Below, one piece after another: positions 1-11,563 of a DNA stretch of 64,000 nucleotides (position 1 is the first letter of the stretch; each line of letters starts with the position of its first letter). Under the pieces are notes generated by a model. That model saw only the letters and a program-made list of their open reading frames with translations, searched no databases and was not told the origin of the DNA. The translations under genes and the position numbers were made by a program. This stretch comes from Casuarina equisetifolia (lineage: Eukaryota; Streptophyta; Magnoliopsida; Fagales; Casuarinaceae). The DNA lies in NCBI GenBank assembly GCA_028551475.1, contig CM052356.1, positions 23,525,884-23,589,883 on the forward strand, given 5' to 3'.

Positions 1-891
1 AGTGGATTACTGAACAAACACCGAGTACAGATATTATCAACTTAATACCTAACATTTATTGTTATCTCTTCAGAACCGCACTATTTCCCATATAAAAGAA
101 CCTAGGTTGTGAAATGCCAGCATCAATTTCCATGCAACATGTTCAGGTGTCATCCTCTCTAAGGGGAATTTTTTTTCACACATCGGAAATGCCTCAGCTA
201 GTTGTATGTCAACAAACATACAAAACAAGAATATTGTAAGAAAACTCTCGTCCAATAGCTAGTTCATAGTGAGGCAGAGAATCAACTTGCATATATTACT
301 TAAAACCTACATCTATCTCGTATGGGGCTTTTATCTTCAGCATTCCGCCATTATTTAAAAGTATATGCAAAGAATTCAAGTTAAATCAGAGTTAGAATAG
401 ATCAACCTTGGTTCTAATATTATGTTAGAAAATCCATTTTTATCTAAAATCGAGTTCAAGTGCAGAAAAACCTTTCATCCATATTTAGAGAATTTCCAAG
501 TATAGTGAAGTAATGCACATTTAGCAAATTTCGAAGTATAATGATGCGATGTAGATTTTGTCACAATGTTTTTAACACATTCTCTCATCTAAAATATATT
601 TTTTTTAAAAAATCACTTTCAAGAGAATCTTCATAAACAAGGGGTACACACTTGAAGTTAGACACTAATACCATTATTATAAAATTTAAAATCCAACCAA
701 AAAACTAACTCGCTACAAGAAAAAATAAATATAAATTTAAACATTACTTAAAATTCGCATCTTTGGATGTAAAACTTTAACATTAAACTTTCACCCTCGA
801 CAAATATGATGGCGATAAAAAAAAATGTCCACAAAAAAGCGATGCCCCACTGTTCTACTAAGTTGAATCACCTGGATTAAGTTATAAGTAC
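1..891 (-). other. Presumed intron 3 of the MIA40 homologue, running off the left edge
   Basis: This AT-rich stretch follows a clear splice donor (GTACTTAT on the minus strand, just below 892). I searched it for the next MIA40 exon, which should encode the second twin-cysteine helix beginning GSDC, and found nothing convincing. The open frame at 70-255 does not resemble MIA40. The remaining exon or exons probably lie outside the window. Confidence 0.5.
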
Positions 892-1474
892 CTTTTCCTC
901 AGCGGAACTCTTGAGGAAGCAAAGGAAAGCCTCCGAGAATTGGCCACCACATGGACCACTACGCAGGTCGGCTATGCAAGGGCATTCTAATGCTTTCTGA
1001 GCCTTCGCATCAGGAGACTGAGAAATGGAAAATCGCATCAGGAGACTGAGAAATGGAAAATCACAAACATTTTGCACTCACTTTGGCGGTGGAAAATGAA
1101 GAAAAAATCCTAAAAAAAGACCGACCTCATTTTCATCGTCCCCATAGGCAGCAGCTTCTGCAACGCGAAACAATTCAGAAACGTTAGCAATTGCATAGAT
1201 TTATGCTACATCCAATTTCCAAAATCTGACCAAGAGACGTCCCCATGGCAGCTTATACTATGAGAACGTTTCGCAAATCACAAAAAAGGTTTGTACACGT
1301 GTATAGCTAGAGAGACAGACAGAAGGCAGGCAGAGAAAGAGCTGTACCGGCAAGAAGGGACTCCATGGATGAGGAGGAAGAGGTGGCTCGAGGATCGGCT
1401 GTTGCCGCAGAGGATGAGTGCTCTCCTTGACCAACTGCTGCTGCTTCTGCTTCCTCGCTCTGAACTTGACCCAT
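892..1474 (-). CDS. MIA40: MIA40 homologue, 5' part (exons 1-3)
   Basis: Mitochondrial intermembrane-space import and assembly protein 40 is the oxidoreductase that traps cysteine-rich proteins in the intermembrane space by disulfide transfer. The plant form is also reported in peroxisomes. Exons on the minus strand are 1474-1348, 1157-1126 and 1017-892, joined in phase (127, 32 and 126 nt; 95 codons seen). The N-terminus reads MGQVQSEEAEA, followed by a Ser/Ala-rich stretch and SMESLLAEAAAYGDDENE. Exon 3 has the catalytic CPC (ALECPCIADL) and the first CX9C helix (GPCGGQFSEAFLCFLKS). The second CX9C is not in the window, so the gene is cut by the edge. The start is the first ATG and matches the known MGQ plant N-terminus. 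Exon 3 has a duplicated acceptor, listed separately. Identification rests on remembered similarity to Arabidopsis MIA40. Confidence 0.92.
1006..1061 (-). repeat. 28-bp perfect tandem duplication copying the exon 3 acceptor of MIA40
   Basis: Two identical 28-bp units lie at 1006-1033 and 1034-1061. On the minus strand each contains the end of the polypyrimidine tract, the acceptor CTCAG and the first exon 3 codons (TCTCCTGATGCG). Using the exon-proximal acceptor (exon start 1017) gives the conserved protein. Using the upstream one (start 1045) adds 28 nt, shifts the frame and reaches a TGA within the insert. Confidence 0.95.
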
Positions 1475-2214
1475 CGTAGCCGGTCCCCTACCAGTGCTAA
1501 TTCCCCCGACGTTTGATTTTGCGGAGCAGGAACACGTGACGAGCTATAGAGGTGTATATCAGATGTACTGGGCCAACCCAGCCTTGATCATCAACAGTTA
1601 TAAACAACAGTAGTGGGCCGTATTCCAGCACAGCCGGACACTCGGTCATTTTCGCAGAGACCCAAAGCTCATTCTAAAATCAGTAGATCATCGATTGCTT
1701 TACCGGGTTGTGAAGCTGCTTTACCCTCTAATTTCTTATTAAATAAGGGTCAAGTGAAGGAATGTGATGCTCATCGTCTTTGAAGGGCAGATTAATACCC
1801 CTGAAAGTTAAGTAGCAACTTAAGGATCCGATGTCTTGGAAAAGCAAACATCCTAAAGGGGCAAACACGTGGGCAACACCTGAACAGTAGTATCTGGTTT
1901 GTTCATAAAATGAATGTTCGAGGGCAACCTTAATGACATATTCAGCGCAAGCGCTTCCATTTAAAACACCCAGCAACAGTTGGGTTCATCATACATGACC
2001 TCCACCACCAAATAAGCACTCTTGTTTTTGCATCCCTTGCGTATTAATTCAGCAATGAATTAACACGTGTTATTCAGACACGCACACGTGTTATCGCCAA
2101 TGGTAAACAGGAGACGAAAAATCGTTTCCATCTTTTGGCGGGTATAAAGGTTCAAAATCATCCAAAATACAATCATCATTCTATAGCCATGCAAGATCGA
2201 GTCAAGCTATCGCC
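1475..2214. other. Intergenic: MIA40 promoter and 3' flank of the S9A peptidase gene
   Basis: About 740 bp between the MIA40 start and the stop of the next gene, which is transcribed in the same direction. No conserved protein was recognised. The open frame at 1728-1976 begins with TTG and resembles nothing I know. A CACGTG G-box-like motif occurs near 1867 and ACACGTGTTA near 2062-2087. Their function is not shown. Confidence 0.5.
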
Positions 2215-5200
2215 TCATGGGAGGTCAGGAATCATATTTAGAGCCTTCATTATGAAAGTATACGTGAATGCATCCTCCTGAAGCTTCTCAAATCTGCACG
2301 CAACAAAATAATAACACAGTGATTAAGGACAGGAAGCATGCCTTTGCTTTGGATTTCAGGATTGAAAGAAACCCCTTTATTTTTTGTCTAATTTGAATGA
2401 GTTAAGGCAAGCCCACATCACAATGCAGATTTTTGTATCAATATACATGAGTGGGCCGTGGCAGAAAACATGACCTCACATAAAGTTTGCAGGATGAATG
2501 TGAGATAGGCATAATAACCGGAAAAAAGTAATAGAAGGAAAAAAGAGAGAAAGAAAAATTGCACGAGGAAAAGAAAGAAAGAAAGAGAAGGTAACCTCCA
2601 AAATTAGATTCAGATACATATAAGCATAATAACCGGAAAAAGATCTTACCTTCCTGACTTGGAGGAATGCCCAGCACCAAATTCACACTTAAACAATAGT
2701 TGGTTGTCATCAGTTTTCAGATCCCTCAGTTTCGCCACAAACTTAGCAGGTTCTGAATACATAACGCGTGGATCTGATATAATAAACGAGGGTTCAGAAT
2801 AAATGCTGTGGGGAAGAAATCCATCCTTCCTCTCAATTTTATATGTGGGCCACATTGGTGAATTGACAATGACAAAACAATGTGCCCCACAATTAATAAC
2901 CATCCAAACAAACATTAATGCGCCCAAATTGTACCAATTAAGAAAGCATGTCATCAAGCTGAAGTGGGCTACCTTGTTTGGATACTCAAACCAGCGTGGA
3001 TCAATTATTATCTTCGACATCCAATTAACACTTTTCAGTATAGATTAGACCTTAAGCGATTTGAATTTTTTCACGTGCTACCATGGTGGTTTGCCATGAA
3101 TTCCAAAGATATGAAAAAAGTTATAATAGTCATGGTCAAACCATGTGTACTTGTGATGAAGAAATTAGAATCTACATAGAAAAAGGTTAAACCTTTACGC
3201 TTACCATTTAAACCAGCTGTCACAAGAATGTCAGGATAATTTTGTGCCTTAACCTGTGAAAATACGTGTAGAGATCAGAGCAGAAACAAAACATTTAAGT
3301 ATCTACAAAAAAAAGTAACTCTGATATCAGTTCAAAAGGTTAAAGAAGTAGTTTCATGGACCAGAGAATACTGGTCAATTCTGAACAAGGGAAACTCAAA
3401 GGGTAGTATGGTTCTCACATTATCAACGGGGGAATATGACTTCATGTAGAAGTAAAACTCCTCCTTTCGGGGGTCACCCCATTCCTGCCGTAAGAAAAGG
3501 AAATCAGCTACAACAAAATTGTCGCTCGTGTAGTCTAGCTGCTCATATACAGGATTACTTAATGGCATACACATGTGAATATATATGACTTAGAGAAGTT
3601 GAGAAAAGTAGATTCATATCACCATGAACAAGTATAAGTACCAGCATGGCAAGAGCCATTCCCGTTTCTATAGCGTACATAAGAAAATGCAGAAGCTCAA
3701 ATTTGGGTGAATTCCATATTGGTGATAAAATCTGTATTAGACAATAATATGATCCACAAAACCAGAGATTTGTCTATTGTATAGCATGGCCGCCGCTTGA
3801 AGTCTCATCAAATGGATACATGGTTCTACACAAGCATATTTTACATCACACCTACATGTATGTATGCAAGTCTTACATAAGGAAGAGTTGACGACCTAAT
3901 TAACTAATCAATATCTGTGTATGATACCAGAAATGCAAACATTTCAAATGTAAATAAAGAAATAAAATCAGAATTTCACAAGCGACCAGAACACACCTCC
4001 CACTCAGCGGTCGTAAGAGGGATAGTTGGATCCAGCATTGTGGTCAAAACATCTACAAAAGGTACTCCAGCAACAGCAGCCTTGAACAAATCAGGCCTCA
4101 TATTCAGAACAGCACCAATAAGCAAACCTCCTGCACTTCTCCCGTAAATGCTCAATTTTTCCTTTGAACAGTACTTGTTTTCTATTAAATACTCAGCACA
4201 AGCAATAAAATCAGTGAAAGTGTTTTTTTTCTTCAACAACTTCCCATTCTCATACCACTGCCTCCCCATTTCACCACCTCCACGAATGTGAGCTATTGCA
4301 TAAACAAAACCGTGATCTAACAAAGAAAGCCTTGCTGCCTTGAAAGCAGGATCTATGCATATCTGTTCAGCATAAGAAATTCTGATTGTAGAGTGAATTC
4401 AAATAATATAATTGAGTGTAAGTGAAAAACACAAAGGAACTGAATTCACGAACAGATGACACTGAATCAAGACCAATTTGCACAAGCATAACAAAAATGA
4501 TTGGTCCAATTGATCAATAATATGTCATCTAAGAAATGAAAAAATGGTAGTTAACTGAGATATCTTAGCAACGTAGCAATTGACCACTTAACTACTTCAC
4601 ATGGTAGGGTGACCAGAACAGTAACACCTAGAGAAACATCCACTAATTAGGATGTTTAAGCTTCTGAGGAGATGATGCAAGAAATGAATTGATAAACCAC
4701 TAACTTAAACTTCAACAAGTTGCACAACAATATCATTAAGGCAAGAGGACAGGAGCTGGGCTGCCAGAGCTTCATAGGTCTACCTATAGACTGGATATTG
4801 CAGAAGAAAGACACATAATGCATCAGAAATGTGCAAGAAGATTTAATCTTCAAAAATCATCACATTGATATGATGCAAAAGAAGCAGTAGCCTTTTCCCA
4901 TTATCAACATGGCACCAAAAGCACATAAGTTCCTGCGTGTACGACCATCTACAACTTAGTGAAGGAAATTATCTATTACCTCATAAGAACCATAGCCATA
5001 AAGAAGTGAGGGATCTGTCCCGTCAAGTTTCACAAGATCCTTGCGGTAAACAATTGACAAAGGAATCTCAATGCCATCTGGAGCACTAGCCCATTTTCTT
5101 TCAGTGACATAATTCGAAGCATCAAAACCCCCCAACACCTGAGTAAGACAGAAAATGAAATCAATGATGTATTAGATAAGCAAGCTGAATAAAAAGTGTA

Positions 5201-8112
5201 AAGTAGGATATGGGCGCAGGAGTTTCCCTCTTTTTACTCTATTGCCCTGGAGGAAAACAACTGCATCATTATATGCATGTCAACCTAGCCCATTACTACT
5301 GAGATATCAATGGGAAAACCTTTCCTTGATATCAGTAATTGTTTCACACTAAAGGAATTACACACAAAGAAATATAAGCCCAACATAGATATCTAAAATC
5401 TTGAATGCAGTAACACTTGATCTCCACTGCATCATACTCATGAAGTCCACATTTCTTTGATCTTTTAAGGTTTAGTATCACTGTTCTGTGAACTTTTTCA
5501 AGAACTACCTCAAAGATTTAATAGTTCTCTTCTACTATTCTTTTCTTCTCTGAGAGTTCTATGTTTTCTTAATATTCAAGCAAGTAAACGAAAGATCCAT
5601 GAAGTTGGTAACATGGAGCAAGCATGGAGCATTAAGGCAAATATAATGCTAAAAGTATATAAAAATGACCAATAAGTGAATCAATGTACGATTAATTCAA
5701 ATTTCTTTGGCATATCATGATTAGCTCCAAATTTAACAGAAGCAGCAACCTCATTAATTTTGCAACACAGGAAAATGAAGGTACTTATGTGATCATTTAC
5801 AAAAACCATAATCATAGAAAGATAAGATAATACAACTACTCACCTATCGTCCTAAGCATCTAACTAGAAGTCTATGCAGAACACAACAACTTGAAAAGGA
5901 TTTGTTTAAATAACTTACTGTTTCAATCTTCTTCAAAACAAGAACACCTGTCTTCATATCATAATCATAAACCGAGGGAGGAGTCCTCATTGAGCTATAT
6001 TCATATCGCAAAATGCTGGAAGTAAACTGTGACTCCGATGGTTCCACTGAGTATATAGGATCAATAAAATCAACAGTACGACCACCTTGAAGACTCTCAA
6101 GTGGCTCTCCAGCATCAGGGAGGCCATAAATAGTAACTTTTTGTAGACCTTTTTCACGTTCATATACAACAAGATGATCCTTAAAGAGCTGTATATCCTG
6201 AATTTTTACACTGGAAAAAATTCAAACCTATTAAGCTTTCGTTCCATGGAAGTACATGCCTCCTGGAATACAGAGGAATAATAACTACCCAAGACACAAT
6301 TCGTTCTGATTAAAAATTGAATGCAATCACAAGATGCCAAAAGCGCACACAAATCTATGTAAGTTGCTGCACCATTATACTCTATTCTAACACAACATGA
6401 AAGTACATAAGAAGGATAAGTGATCAGAGAAAATACAATTGAGTGGCTACAGCTGGACAGAGAAGTCTCGCCACAGAATCATGAGTCCCTTTCATCAAGT
6501 TTACATACTAAAGACAAAATAGAAAGCATATAACTCTGAACATATCCCTAATGTATCTGATATCGGTGGAAGATCAAACTTTAAACAAAAGTCTCAGATT
6601 TTAAGTAGGTAGAACACAGTCAATTCCGCGCTTTTTAACCAGTATTAAGCTACTAACAGCAGTATTTACATGGAACAGCAGAAGCAGGTCCGAATATTTG
6701 AACTAAAAAGGGGTAAGGGCTAGGGTGAGAAGCCGAAGGTAGTAGGCAACCACAAAATTAATGTCTCGGCAATGTCAATGCACATATTTATAATCACCTT
6801 TCTCTGTGGGGAAGAAGAACCGTAGTTGCAGATATATTATCAAGAGGACAAGCTACTATCTCGGAATTGAAGCACTCGTCGCTTCTCCTCTTAATAAAGA
6901 AATGATTTCCACGATGGCTGACTGACGTATCAATACCATCTAGACGAGGTGTAAGAACTTTAAGCCCATCTTCAGGCTTTGAAACATCAAGATAAAGGTT
7001 GAACCTCGTATTTTTACTTCCAGAAGCAACGAATAAAAATTTCCTGCTCTCAGATGCATGGAGATCAAGAGAAAAGGTCTCATCTTTTTCGTGATAAAGA
7101 CAGGTATCACTCGATTGTTGCGTTCCCAGTTTATGAAACCACGCCTGCTTGCCAGAAACAAAGACCATTGCCATCACAATTGCTAAAAATTTAGGTTTAT
7201 TTTCATAGAAAAATGAACTAGAAGAACCTTGTCAGGACGGAGAATTTCATCCATGGTGACATAAACTAGAGAGTCGTCACCAGCCCATTCGAGATAGTCA
7301 GTGAGACCCCGAAGAGGATCGCCCACGGGAGCCCCAGTTTGAATGTCAATGACGTAGACAGTATAAATCTCATCTCCTTTGGTGTCCTCCGCATAAGCGA
7401 CCAGCTTGTTATTGGGACTAACCTTGAAAGCTGAAACGACATAGTAATCATGACCTTCAGCCCTGACATTCTCATCCAGAATAACAAGCACCTCGGGGGC
7501 ATCGGGGCCCGTGGGCATGGTATCGTACACGGAAGGTGGCGCCTCCACCGCATTGGGTATAGAACGCCGGCAATGCTGAACGTACTCCTTCCCCTGCAAA
7601 GTCCTCTCGTAGTAGAAGTACGCTTCTTTGCGCACAGGAGCGGATATATCATCTTCCTTCACCCGCCCTCTTATTTCCGCGAACAGTTGATCTTCAAACC
7701 TCTTGCTACCTTACAAAGAAATGAAGGCGTTTTTTTCTTTTCTTTTTTTAATTTCCAAAAAAAAAAAAAAATGACGAACAGGTGCAGGTTCTCTCTCACC
7801 GGACATGACGGAATCGGCGTAAGAATTCTCTTGTTGGAGGTAAGAGAGGACCTCGGAATTGGTGCGGGAGTCATCGCGTAGCCAATAGTAGTTGTCGACC
7901 CTAACGTCCCCGAACAACTCCATGGCGTGCTCCACCTTCTTCGCCACCGGAGGCTGAGGCTTGGGCTGCGTTGCCATTGTCGCCGTTGACAGCGGGATCA
8001 ACAAACGAAAGTTGCTCTTGTTTGGATGAAGGAGCGAGGCTGTATTGACAGGAACCAATCGGAGAGGGTATAGGAGACTGCCCAGACCGAGACGATGATG
8101 CAGATGCATCAT
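2215..8112 (-). CDS. Oligopeptidase B-like serine peptidase (prolyl oligopeptidase family S9A)
   Basis: Serine peptidase of the oligopeptidase B / protease II type, which cuts short peptides. Exons (minus strand): 8112-7800, 7709-7228, 7144-6798, 6210-5919, 5138-4980, 4362-3997, 3484-3419, 3253-3205, 2773-2650, 2293-2215. They sum to 2277 nt, 758 aa, with every phase closing. An N-terminal seven-bladed propeller region (about 60-470) precedes the alpha/beta-hydrolase domain with [17 protein letters not shown]. The expected triad is Ser607 (GRSAGG), Asp692 (LNDPRVMY, codon split by intron 8) and His727 (GAGHSSKSG). The residue after the His is usually Phe; here it is Ser. The first ATG (8112) adds 45 residues rich in Leu, His and Arg, like an organelle-targeting peptide. 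A second ATG (codon 46) gives the shorter form beginning MATQPKPQ. It is close to Arabidopsis At1g50380 as I remember it. Confidence 0.95.
7978..8112 (-). other. Possible organellar transit peptide coding region with two in-frame starts
   Basis: Codons 1-45 of the peptidase gene lack acidic residues, contain Arg and His among Leu/Ser/Thr ([20 protein letters not shown]) and end just before a second Met whose context resembles the start of cytosolic orthologues. That is the composition expected of a mitochondrial or plastid presequence. The targeting role is inference. Confidence 0.55.
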
Positions 8113-8932
8113 TTCGTGGCGGATTCACTTTATAAAGCCCCATTTGTAACTTCTTTAGCAATATCTTCTTTTTAATCTCTATCAAGGTTAGGACGAATCC
8201 TTCGAACAGAGACGTAAACGTCCAATTGCTCGTTGAAGTCTAAAATCCCAATTAAGACCGATCTTCCATTTAACTGTAAAGCGCAGTAGGAAAGCTCCTC
8301 ACCGATTACGAAATCAATACTAATAAAATTCAGGCTTCAGATGTCCCCCCGATAGTGACCTAAACTACGCATGGTGAATCTCGAGCCTAAGGCATCACTC
8401 GAACTGGAAAAAAATAAACGAACAATGCATGAAAACGATTCGCCACAGGACAGAGTAGATGTTTGGAAAACTCTCCTTCCCTTTCCCTCATGCGCGTTTT
8501 GTCCTGATAATTTTCCCACCCATAAAGAAAAACTTCATCATATGTGGAAAAAGGTTATGAACAAAAGTCATTCTGATGTCCAAAAGCGTGATTAAATACA
8601 GTGGCATAAAAAGACGCTACTTGAGAGATTAAGAATGCAATAACAGCAGACCAATACAAAGCAAAAAAATCCAAGAGCAGCTTAATAAGCTTCCTAAATA
8701 ATAAATAATGTTGTTAACTGTTAGCGACCCAATACACAGCTCAAAAATACTAAAACGGCCTAGACCCTAGATGGACGATTTCCAGCCATCGCGCGAGAGA
8801 TACCTATCTGCAAACACCAACGTGTTGAGGGCGTAAAGCACCAACGTATTTGGGGCGTCCTAGGTAAGGATCTCAACATCAAATAACAGTTCCTCAATAA
8901 TCTTACACGTAAAACGCAAATGACTTCCACGA
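8113..8932. other. Intergenic: promoter of the S9A peptidase gene and FyPP 3' flank
   Basis: 820 bp between two genes transcribed the same way (minus). No coding sequence was recognised; the open frames at 8337-8595 lie on both strands and match nothing known. Confidence 0.55.
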
Positions 8933-11520
8933 TCACAAGAAATATGGGACGCCTGTCCTGGGGCCTCTCATCTGGTTGTTCTCCTCTGTTTCGGTGAAAA
9001 ACTTGACTTCTCTCTCCTGTTGCAAATGGCAAAAAATTAATATCAATCACATGATCAAGGCAAGAAAATTTCTCAGAGCATGAGTTATCACGTAGGAAAT
9101 CCACGGTTTAGAATCCTGGCAAAAACCCGCCGCAGCTGTAAGTATTTCCCATAGGTACAAAATTTTGCTTGGGAACAGCTCGTGTCATATGCAAGCATGA
9201 GCACACGAGTTGCTCCCCAACTGTACAGCAATTAGTAAAAGTAGAACATTAGAATCTTAATGTGTCCTACAATTGTCCACACTGCTGACCAGCAACAGCC
9301 GAAGCAGCAGCAACACAAATCAATATCCAACACCACCGCCAACAAAAGAAACACGGGATATCAGATGCTGGAAACAGGAAATTCTCCAAAGAATTTGAAA
9401 TTTTTCCAAATTCTTCAGCGCAATAAACTCTCTTTTCAAGAGTACTTTTTGTTTTTCCTTCTTTTATTAGGAGCAAGAGAAACATTATACAAAAAAAGAT
9501 TATCTTGAACAACTACCGGTCAAATTTGAAGCCAAATTACAAAGTAAGTTGATGTATAACCAACATAAAAAACCTCCAAAACCAGAATCGTCTCTTATGG
9601 CCAGCTACCAAGCTAGCTACTATCAAATAGATGAGACAGAGTGAGAGTAACCACTTTGTGATGACAATAACAAGCACAATGTTGACAAACAAAGAAACAA
9701 AATATGAAATTCACTTGAAAAGATAACGCATGCACAAAATGATTCAGGTATAAATTATAAAATAGTAACACAAAATTAAAATAAACAAATGCATGAATCA
9801 CAGAAATCCGCAGGTTTCTGGTCCGAATAAAATTATGAGAGGGGTCCTAGATACCAAGGCGTATAAATATGAACCTAAACATTCATCAATCTAGGCAAAT
9901 AATACCAGCAAAAAAGAAAGTTCATAATATCTCACCATATTCTCATTGAAGCTCAATATAGATGCGACATTCCCACATCGGTAACAGTAATTTGGTGCAG
10001 ACCACACCTGCAAAGATCCAGGAACAATCTATTCAGTAACCTATAAAATAATTAACCAGTAAAACTAGGGTAAGAAGTACAGAGTCTCACAGTTACTAAG
10101 CCTTTATCTTGAAACATGTACTTAAGGCCTTCCTGTACAAGTTGGTGCGCTCGACAAACCAGATCCAGATTGTTTATGTGATTAAACTACAGAAACGAAA
10201 GTACTCATAAGTTCAGCAGAATAATATCCTATTAAAGTCAACCGCAAGCCATTTTACCTCGGAAGTAACCCTGGACCCAAAGAGCCAACCTGCTCCACGG
10301 GGACTAACTGCCCATGTTTCAATATCCTCAGGATCACTCCACATAAGATCACAAAATGGCCCCTCGTGTGGAATTTCACAATTTCGTTCTATGACCCTTA
10401 TCTGCAAATGAAGAAGTTTTAATAGTATTCCGCACAAAACTTTTTCTCAGTAATGTTGCAAAAGTGTAAAAGTTACATGTACGGAAACTGCAAACCTAAA
10501 AATTAAGAGAAAGAGAAAGGCAAAAACGAGCACTTCCTACTTAATAAAGCACTAAGATAATAGGAAGAAAATCTAGCATGACACACAAGGTAATTTAACA
10601 TTTTTGTTAACTATTAACACTCTCATTTAACAAAATCACAAAACCGTGGAATGACCACTGTCTTGACCATTGAAATATATAACTTGCCAGAACTACAAGA
10701 ATTTGTAGGAAAAAGAGAAACCATAAATGAAGTAACATAGTGGTAAAACATGCAGAATTATTGTGAGATCATATTCACTACATACATACGAGAGAGAGAG
10801 AGAGGTCTGAACATACCCAACGAGGAAAGTGAAAAACCTGCCTCAATTCTCCACCCCAGCTTCTCCCCCCCCCCCCCCCCCCCCGCAAAAAAAAAAGACT
10901 CAAGCATGACCTAATGATTTCTATGATTTAACAATTATAAAATAAAGTAGGCAAATTAATAATTATATGATTTCTATGATTTAATTAGAAGAAATAAGGC
11001 AAAATAAAATAAACCTCTAGCGTTCTCCCTTGCTCTCTGGCCTATTTTCAACTTTTTAACTAAAAGAAACGATGTACATGTTATATACTTTCTCTTAAAT
11101 ATTGAGCGGGACTTTATTTCAGGTGTCAGTACCACATCTCAGCAATTATTGATTCGCAACAATTCTAGTGGAGAACTAAGGCTTTTAAAACCTTGTAACC
11201 GTACGGAAAGAAATTTTTACCTAAAATGCCACGATGTTAGACCTTACCAAGAAATAATAATCATGGGTAGTTGGAGAGGGGGTTTGGTAACAGGTGTGGA
11301 AACAAAATCCTTTGTGTTAGACCATCCAGTCATTTCTATCAGCCGTTGATTATATAATTGATTACAAGAAAGTGATAAAGCTCTGATTTATATGTAATAA
11401 AAACATCATTGATAATTTAAATAGCAAAAAAGAAAAAAGAAATTAGCCTCATAGACTTTTCTATTTTACATACTCAGAAGATTCAATTAACAGTTTTACT
11501 GATGACTAACTGCAGTGGAG

Positions 11521-11563
<43 letters not shown>

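Noticed and set aside
1728..1976. 82-codon minus-strand open frame between MIA40 and the S9A gene
   Set aside because: It begins with TTG, has no recognisable family and lies where the S9A gene's 3' UTR is expected.
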